From Acidobacteriota bacterium (GTDB taxonomy: Bacteria; Acidobacteriota; Aminicenantia; Aminicenantales; Saccharicenantaceae): 64,000 nucleotides of DNA. Both the position numbers and the translations under genes were made by a program. Positions within the stretch are counted from its first letter, which is position 1. Every line of letters begins with the position of its first letter. Below are positions 58,677-64,000 of this stretch, in pieces. Below the pieces are notes generated by a model. The model ran no database searches and had not been told where the DNA came from. It saw nothing but the letters and a program-made list of their open reading frames with translations. The stretch covers positions 530,131 through 594,130 of the forward strand of contig JAKLEN010000002.1 in NCBI GenBank assembly GCA_022711665.1. The letters are read 5' to 3'.

Positions 58677-61208
58677 TCAATCGTCCTTTCGCCCGGGTCC
58701 GCGGCCGCCGTCGAGGACCCCCATGAGATAGCGGCCGGTGTGCGAGACGGCGGCGGCCGCGGCGACTTCCTCGGGCGTGCCCTGGGCCACGATCCGGCCG
58801 CCCTCCTCCCCGCCTTCCGGTCCCAGGTCGATAATATAGTCGCAGTACTTGATCACTTCAAGGTTGTGCTCGATGATGACGACCGTGTTGCCAAGCGAGG
58901 TCAGCTCGGACAGGACCTCGAGGAGCTTGCGGACGTCGTCGAAGTGGAGGCCGGTCGTCGGCTCGTCGAGCAGGTACAGGGTCCGGCCCGAAGCCCGGCG
59001 GCCGAGCTCCTTGGTCAGCTTGATGCGCTGGGCCTCGCCGCCGGACAGCATCGGCGCGGGCTGGCCCAGGCGGATGTAGCCGAGCCCGATCCGCTTGAGC
59101 GTGGCCAGCTTGCGCTTGAGCTGGGGATAGGCCTTGAGCAGCTCGTAGGCCTCGTCGACGGTCATGGCCAGGTAGTCGGCGATCGACTTGCCCTTGTAGG
59201 TGACGGCCAGGGTCTCCTTGTTGTAGCGCTGGCCGCCGCAGCGATCGCAGGTGACGAAGACGTCGGGCAGGAAGTGCATCTCGATTCTCTTGACCCCGGC
59301 GCCCTCGCAGTCCTCGCAGCGGCCGCCGGGGACGTTGAAGCTGAAGCGGCCGGGGCCGTAGCCGCGCAGCCGGGCCTCGGGCGTGCGGGCCATGAGGTCG
59401 CGCAGGGCGGCGAGCAGGCCGATGTAGGTCGCCGGGTTGGAGCGCGGCGTCCGGCCGATCGGCTTCTGGTCGACGGCCACAACCTTGTCCAGGCTCTCCA
59501 GCCCCTCGATCCGGTCGTGGGCGCCGACGGTCTGGCGGGCGTTGTAGAACCTGTTCTCCAGGGCCCGGTACAGGATGTCGTGGACGAGCGTGCTCTTGCC
59601 CGAGCCCGAGACGCCGGTGACGGCCGTCATGGCGGCCAGGGGGATGCGGGCGTCGATGCCCTTGAGGTTGTGCTCGCGGGCCTTGCGGACGACGAGCCAG
59701 CCCGAGGGGGCGCGGCGGGCGGCAGGCACGGGCACGGACTTCTCGCCGCGGAGGTACTGGGCCGTCAGCGAATCCGGGGAGGCCAGGACGGCGTCGAGCG
59801 TGCCCTCGGCGACCTTGAAGCCGCCCAGCTCGCCGGCCCCGGGGCCGAGGTCGAGCAGGTAGTCGGCGGCACGGATGGTCTGCTCGTCGTGCTCGACGAC
59901 GACGACCGAGTTGCCATCGTCGCGCAGGCCCCGGAGCAGATCGATGAGGCGGCCGTTGTCCCGCTGGTGGAGGCCGATCGTCGGCTCGTCGAGGACGTAG
60001 AGGACGCCGCGCAGGCGCGCGCCGACCTGGGCGGCCAGGCGGACGCGCTGGGCCTCGCCGCCGGAGAGGGAGGCCGTGGTGCGGTTGAGCTGGAGATAGG
60101 ACATGCCCAGCTCCTCCATGACGGCCAGGCGCCCGGCGATCTCCTTGAGGATGCGGGAGGCGACCAGGGCCTCGGCCGGCGGGAAGGCCAGCTTGGCCGT
60201 TTCGGCCAGCAGGCCGCGGATCGGGAGCTCGCCGATCTCGTGGATGTTCCGCCCGCCGATCTTGACCGACAGGCTCTCCCGGCGCAGGCGGGCGCCGCCG
60301 CATTCGGGACAGACCTCGTCGGTCAGCTCGATCTCGCCCCATTCGTTGTGCCGCGTCTGGGAGCCCAGGCCGTGGCACTTGGGGCAGGCGCCGTAGGGCG
60401 TGTTGAAGGAGAAGTCGCGGGGCTCGAGCTCGGCCAGCGAGATCTCGCAATGCGGGCAGCGCAGGGTCAGCGAGTAGAAGCGCTCGCGGCCGGCCTCGTC
60501 GAGGGTCAGGACCTCGCCGTCGGAGACCTCGAGGGCCTTCTCGACGGCGGCCCGGAGGCGCCGTTCGGCGTCGGGGCCGACCTTGACCGTGTCCACCAGC
60601 ACCTCGATGCTGTGCTTGCGGTTCTTCTCGAGGGGGATATCGTCCTCGAGGTCGCGGAGGGCGCCGTTGACTCGGATCCGCAGGAAGCCCTTCTTGCGCA
60701 GCCGCTCGAACAGGCGCTGGTACTCGCCCTTGCGGCCTTTGACCACGGGGGCCAGGACGCGGACCTTGGCGCCGGGGGCGAGCCCGGCGATACGCTCCAG
60801 GATCTCCGCGGAAGTCTGGGAGGTGACGATCCGGCCGCAGCCGGGGCAATGCGGCGTGCCGACCCGGGCGTAGAGGAGGCGGAAAAGGTCGTAGATCTCG
60901 GTGATCGTGCCCACCGTCGAGCGGGGGTTGGCCGAGATGGTCTTCTGGTCGATGGAGATGGACGGCGAGATGCCCTCGACCGACTCGACCTCGGGCTTCT
61001 CCGTCTGGTCGATGAACTGGCGGGCGTAGGCCGAAAGGCATTCGATGTAGCGGCGCTGGCCCTCGGCGAAGAGGGTGTCGAAGGCGAGCGACGACTTCCC
61101 CGAGCCGGACGGGCCGGTGACCACGATCAGCTTGTTCCGGGGGAGCGCGACGTCGATCTTCTTCAGATTGTGCTGTCCCGCCCTCTTGATGCGAATCTCT
61201 TCCAGCAT
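58677..61208 (-). CDS. uvrA: Excinuclease ABC subunit A, shortened
   Basis: An 843-residue UvrA (usual length about 940-960), the damage-recognition ATPase of nucleotide excision repair. Both ABC modules are complete: Walker A GPSGSGKSS (about 32-40) and GVSGSGKST (about 530), signatures LSGGEAQRVRLA and LSGGEAQRIKLT, and zinc motifs CPHC, CPKC, CPEC, CEDC and CDRC. The missing length lies between GACPKCHGLG and CPECGGARL, where about 100 residues of the usual protein are replaced by about 20. The start ATG at 61208 has TAAAAT eight bases upstream (61222-61217) and no ribosome site. Confidence 0.95.
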   Translation of the reverse strand: MLEEIRIKRAGQHNLKKIDVALPRNKLIVVTGPSGSGKSSLAFDTLFAEGQRRYIECLSAYARQFIDQTEKPEVESVEGISPSISIDQKTISANPRSTVGTITEIYDLFRLLYARVGTPHCPGCGRIVTSQTSAEILERIAGLAPGAKVRVLAPVVKGRKGEYQRLFERLRKKGFLRIRVNGALRDLEDDIPLEKNRKHSIEVLVDTVKVGPDAERRLRAAVEKALEVSDGEVLTLDEAGRERFYSLTLRCPHCEISLAELEPRDFSFNTPYGACPKCHGLGSQTRHNEWGEIELTDEVCPECGGARLRRESLSVKIGGRNIHEIGELPIRGLLAETAKLAFPPAEALVASRILKEIAGRLAVMEELGMSYLQLNRTTASLSGGEAQRVRLAAQVGARLRGVLYVLDEPTIGLHQRDNGRLIDLLRGLRDDGNSVVVVEHDEQTIRAADYLLDLGPGAGELGGFKVAEGTLDAVLASPDSLTAQYLRGEKSVPVPAARRAPSGWLVVRKAREHNLKGIDARIPLAAMTAVTGVSGSGKSTLVHDILYRALENRFYNARQTVGAHDRIEGLESLDKVVAVDQKPIGRTPRSNPATYIGLLAALRDLMARTPEARLRGYGPGRFSFNVPGGRCEDCEGAGVKRIEMHFLPDVFVTCDRCGGQRYNKETLAVTYKGKSIADYLAMTVDEAYELLKAYPQLKRKLATLKRIGLGYIRLGQPAPMLSGGEAQRIKLTKELGRRASGRTLYLLDEPTTGLHFDDVRKLLEVLSELTSLGNTVVIIEHNLEVIKYCDYIIDLGPEGGEEGGRIVAQGTPEEVAAAAAVSHTGRYLMGVLDGGRGPGRKDD

Positions 61209-61216
61209 AACGATCT

Positions 61217-61222
61217 ATTTTA
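61217..61222 (-). promoter_or_regulatory. -10 box directly before uvrA
   Basis: TAAAAT on the minus strand, eight bases before the ATG, in an AT-rich stretch. The mobile hairpin begins at 61251, so any original upstream element beyond -40 has been displaced. Confidence 0.4.
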
Positions 61223-61250
61223 GCATAAATAGCTGGCGGCCGGCCGCCGC

Positions 61251-61403
61251 TAAATCGGGGACACAATACTCATTTCCGAATTTCGGGAGGACACGCGGGA
61301 ACCCGGGGCCTGGCCCTTATCCCCAGGAAAGGGATCATGTCCACGGAATTCCCTGAACGGGGAGGGCGCGAAATTCGGAAATGAGTATTGTGTCCCCGAT
61401 TTA
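61251..61403. mobile_element. Hairpin (MITE-like) element, copy 2
   Basis: A 153-bp element with perfect 35-base terminal inverted repeats (61251-61285 and 61369-61403), the ends nearly identical to copy 1 at 6152-6311 (core GGGGACACAATACTCATT), while the 83-base centre differs. It is inserted between the divergent uvrA and helicase genes and carries no reading frame. Confidence 0.85.
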
Positions 61404-61428
61404 ATTCCGCTAGGATGAGGTAGCCCCC

Positions 61429-63819
61429 ATGTCCAACGAAGAGAAGATCCTCCGCGCGCTCGAGCTCCTCAAGGACATCGGCTACAAGAGCGACTCGATC
61501 AAGGCCATCAAGCACCTGCCGGCCCAGGAGGGACAGTACCGGGATTACCCCGACGACGTCCACCCGGCCCTGCGCGAGGCCCTGACGGCCAAGGGCTTCA
61601 CCCGCCTCTTCTCCCACCAGCGCTCGAGCTGGGAGGCCCTCCGGGAGAAGAAGAACGTCGTCGTCGTCACCCCGACCGCATCCGGCAAGACCCTCTGCTA
61701 CAACCTGCCCGTCCTCGACGCCATCCTGAAGGACCCCTCGGCCCGAGCCCTCTACCTCTTCCCGACCAAGGCCCTGTCCCAGGACCAGCAGGCCGAGCTC
61801 GACGACGTCAACAGCCGGCTGCCCGAGGAGATCCGGGTCTTCACCTACGACGGCGACACGCCCCAGGACGCCCGCAAGGCCATCCGGGCCCGCGGTCACA
61901 TCGTCCTGACCAACCCGGACATGCTCCACGCCGGCATCCTCCCCCACCACACCAAGTGGATCAAGCTGTTCGAGAACCTCAAGTACATCGTCATCGACGA
62001 GCTCCACAACTACCGCGGCATCTTCGGCAGCCACCTGGCCAATGTCCTGCGCCGGCTGAAGCGCATCGCCAAGTTCTACGGCGCCGACCCGCAATTCATC
62101 CTCTGCACGGCCACGATCGCCAATCCGGCCGAGATGGCCGAGAAGATGATCGAGGCGCCGGTCGAGCTCATCGACGACAACGGGGCGCCGCGGGGCGGCA
62201 AGTACTTCGTCTTCTACACCCCGCCGGTCATCAACGCCGCCCTGGGCATCCGCCGCTCCTACGTCAGCGAATCGCGGCGCGTGGCCTCGATCTTCCTCAA
62301 GAACGGGCTCCAGACGATCGTCTTCGCCGGCAGCCGGCTGATCACCGAGGTCCTCCTGACCTACCTCAAGGAGGACATCGAGACGAACATCCAGAAGGAA
62401 GGCCTCATCCGCGGCTACCGGGGCGGCTACCTGCCGATCAAGCGGCGGGAGATCGAGAAGGGCCTGCGCAGCGGCGAGATCCTGGGCGTCGTCTCGACCA
62501 ACGCCCTGGAGCTGGGCATCGACATCGGCACGCTCGACGTCGCCGTGCTGGCCGGCTACCCGGGCACGATCGCCAGCACCTGGCAGCGGGCCGGGCGGGC
62601 CGGCCGCAAGTCGGGCCTGTCGGCGGCCGTGCTCGTGGCCACGAGCTCGCCGATCGACCAGTTCATCATCAACAACCCGGACTATTTCTTCTCCCGGTCC
62701 CCGGAGATGGCCCTGATCAACCCGGACAACCTCTCCATCCTCATCAGCCACATCGAATGCGCCGCCTTCGAGCTGCCCTTCGAGGACGGCGAGAAGTTCG
62801 GCCGGGCCGAGATCGGCCCCATCCTCGAATACCTCGAGGAGGACAAGATCCTCCACCATTCCAAGGACAAGTGGTTCTTCACCTCGGACGCCTATCCGGC
62901 CGACGCCATCAGCCTGCGCAGCATCAGCTCGGACAACTTCGTCGTCGTTGACATCACCGGCGAGCCCAGGGTCATCGCCGAGGTCGACTTCACCTCGGCC
63001 CTGACGGCCCTGCACCCCAAGGCCATCTACATCGTCGAGGGCGAGCAGTTCTTCGTCGAGAAGCTCGATTTCGAGGAGCGCAAGGCCTACGTCAAGAAGA
63101 CCGACATCGACTACTACACCGACGCCATCGACTACACCAAGATCACCATCCTCGACCTCTTCGAGAAGAAGGGTCTCGAGGGCGGGACGGGCCGCGTCTC
63201 CCATGGCGAGGTTCACGTGGCGACGCAGGTCGTCGGGTTCAAGAAGATCAAGTTCCACACCATGGAGAACGTCGGGGCCGGCGACCTGCAGCTGCCCCAG
63301 AACGAGATGCACACGACGGCCTACTGGCTGACCGTGCCTTCCGCCCTCATGCAGGCCCTGCGCTTCCCGGCCGAGCAGCGGGTCAACGGCCTGTTCGGTC
63401 TGGCCTACCTCATCCACCACGTCTCGCCGCTGTTCATGATGTGCGATCTTCACGACGTCGGCGTGTCGATCGGCGACAACACCTCGGGCGAGCCGGTCCG
63501 GCAGCTGACGCCCCAGGCCCGCGCCGCGGCCCAGGCCGGCGACGAGATGCCGATCGCCCTGGACCCGGACTTCGAGCCCAACATCTTCATCTACGACAAC
63601 TACCCGGGCGGCATCGGCCTCAGCCCCTCCCTCTTCGCCCTCGAGTCCAGGCTCCTCGAGCACGCCCTGCGAACGCTCGAAGCCTGCCCCTGCCGGGACG
63701 GCTGCCCGTCGTGCGTCGGGGCCACCAACGAGAGCGGCAAGGAGGCCAAGGCCGTGGCCCGGGCCATCCTCCAGGGCCTGCTCGGCCTCGAGCCCCCCCG
63801 CTCCCCCCGGGTCAATTAA
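61429..63819 (+). CDS. mrfA: MrfA/YprA-type DEAD-box helicase with DUF1998 domain
   Basis: A 796-residue superfamily 2 helicase. Motif I TPTASGKTL (about 81-89), DEAH-type box DELH (IDELHNYRG), motif III CTATIAN, motif V LELGIDIG and motif VI QRAGRAGRK are clear. The C-terminal DUF1998 zinc site is seen as CPCRDGCPSCVG (about 764-775). The Bacillus homologue repairs mitomycin-type DNA damage with MrfB; MrfB is not in the window. GAGG precedes ATG 61429, 25 bases after the hairpin element. Its neighbour uvrA is also a repair gene. Confidence 0.9.
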   Translation: MSNEEKILRALELLKDIGYKSDSIKAIKHLPAQEGQYRDYPDDVHPALREALTAKGFTRLFSHQRSSWEALREKKNVVVVTPTASGKTLCYNLPVLDAILKDPSARALYLFPTKALSQDQQAELDDVNSRLPEEIRVFTYDGDTPQDARKAIRARGHIVLTNPDMLHAGILPHHTKWIKLFENLKYIVIDELHNYRGIFGSHLANVLRRLKRIAKFYGADPQFILCTATIANPAEMAEKMIEAPVELIDDNGAPRGGKYFVFYTPPVINAALGIRRSYVSESRRVASIFLKNGLQTIVFAGSRLITEVLLTYLKEDIETNIQKEGLIRGYRGGYLPIKRREIEKGLRSGEILGVVSTNALELGIDIGTLDVAVLAGYPGTIASTWQRAGRAGRKSGLSAAVLVATSSPIDQFIINNPDYFFSRSPEMALINPDNLSILISHIECAAFELPFEDGEKFGRAEIGPILEYLEEDKILHHSKDKWFFTSDAYPADAISLRSISSDNFVVVDITGEPRVIAEVDFTSALTALHPKAIYIVEGEQFFVEKLDFEERKAYVKKTDIDYYTDAIDYTKITILDLFEKKGLEGGTGRVSHGEVHVATQVVGFKKIKFHTMENVGAGDLQLPQNEMHTTAYWLTVPSALMQALRFPAEQRVNGLFGLAYLIHHVSPLFMMCDLHDVGVSIGDNTSGEPVRQLTPQARAAAQAGDEMPIALDPDFEPNIFIYDNYPGGIGLSPSLFALESRLLEHALRTLEACPCRDGCPSCVGATNESGKEAKAVARAILQGLLGLEPPRSPRVN

Positions 63820-63832
63820 GAGAAAAGAGAGA

Positions 63833-63882
63833 GGGTCAAACTTACCTTTTGCCCAAAAATGGGTAAAAGGTAAGTTTGACCC
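63833..63882. repeat. Perfect hairpin repeat downstream of the helicase
   Basis: Arms of 23 bases (63833-63855 and 63860-63882; GGGTCAAACTTACCTTTTG core, one G-T pair) around AAAA. It starts 14 bases after the helicase stop. It resembles the hairpins that border Y1/REP-associated transposase genes and may also stop transcription. Confidence 0.7.
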
Positions 63883-63897
63883 AGGCCTGTCCGGTTA

Positions 63898-64000
63898 TTA
63901 TTTGAATAAAATCAGCTGGTTAGGATCGGCCTCGTTTTGAACCGGTTCTTCTGTTTGGCTAAGCAGCTCATTTAATGGAGTTTGGCTGAAGGGGTTCACG
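63898..64000 (-). CDS. C-terminal end of a possible mobile-element gene, partial
   Basis: On the minus strand an open frame enters from the right edge and ends at TAA (63900-63898); its last residues read NPFSQTPLNELLSQTEEP, then QLILFK. The stretch is much less GC-rich than the flanking genes and lies next to the hairpin repeat, so it may be the tail of a transposase. Only 34 codons are visible, so this is tentative. Confidence 0.3.
   Translation of the reverse strand, partial: VNPFSQTPLNELLSQTEEPVQNEADPNQLILFK

Noticed and set aside
57738..61223. An 1161-codon plus-strand frame opposite holB and uvrA
   Set aside because: It spans two real minus-strand genes and has no recognisable domain.
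61270..63663. A 797-codon minus-strand frame opposite the helicase
   Set aside because: It is a shadow frame that also runs through the hairpin element.

Overview
The window is about 64 kb of high-GC bacterial chromosome from a Gram-negative heterotroph. It shows outer-membrane TonB-dependent receptors of the Oar/carboxypeptidase-regulatory-domain type, several lipoproteins and signal peptides, a CBM9-like/DUF5916 barrel, a rubredoxin-glutamate synthase fusion, RicT, a short UvrA and an F-ATPase operon with two b subunits. This mix fits the Acidobacteriota/Aminicenantes neighbourhood. That placement is an inference from gene content only; no rRNA or tRNA gene was seen.

Layout. 1-4608: a minus-strand operon mfd - parvulin lipoprotein - SurA-like (cut by the window edge). 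4774-7722: exported alpha/beta hydrolase and rubredoxin/glutamate synthase, convergent, separated by a hairpin mobile element. 7818-18187: surface and regulatory genes (DUF5916 barrel, glutamine-amidotransferase lipoprotein, LuxR-TM-TPR regulator, TonB receptor, Cys-rich lipoprotein). 18188-19012: a gene-free 825 bp block with a strong terminator, a candidate small RNA and a sigma54-like promoter reading into a Fis-type regulator. 19416-21100: an exported HExxH protein coupled to an ankyrin protein. 21110-27404: trmN6 and an F1/stalk ATP synthase operon (b', b, delta, alpha, gamma, beta, epsilon) without a and c. 27467-30957: a lower-GC island with two broken Rhs fragments, a VapBC-type pair, an ankyrin protein and an exported orphan. 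31032-34506: folC, accD, an atypical receiver protein and divergent rsmA.

34568-53169 is the most interesting part: about 18 kb that looks like a dedicated system for D-amino-acid-containing peptides or N-acyl-D-amino acids. Outside the cytoplasm it offers a TonB receptor, a serine hydrolase, an N-acyl-D-amino-acid deacylase lipoprotein, an M28 peptidase, a metal amidohydrolase, two Ere/ChaN-like proteins and an alanine-racemase-family enzyme with a twin-arginine signal. Inside it offers a D-cysteine desulfhydrase-type enzyme, a D-threonine aldolase/D-serine dehydratase-type enzyme, an ornithine-cyclodeaminase/ketimine-reductase-type enzyme and an NhaC-type transporter. A GntR-type regulator with an unfamiliar C-terminal domain closes the cluster. 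Four AT-rich intergenic regions in the cluster share related TATAACTATATA-like motifs overlapping promoter elements, which suggests one regulon.

53249-63819 is housekeeping again: a small membrane protein, ftsK, a sigma/anti-sigma pair, the uvrA-holB-ricT operon and an MrfA-type helicase, with a second copy of the hairpin element between uvrA and the helicase. The window ends in another hairpin and the AT-rich tail of a probable mobile-element gene. Several promoters here place the -10 box only 6-11 bases from the start codon, suggesting leaderless mRNAs are common in this genome.
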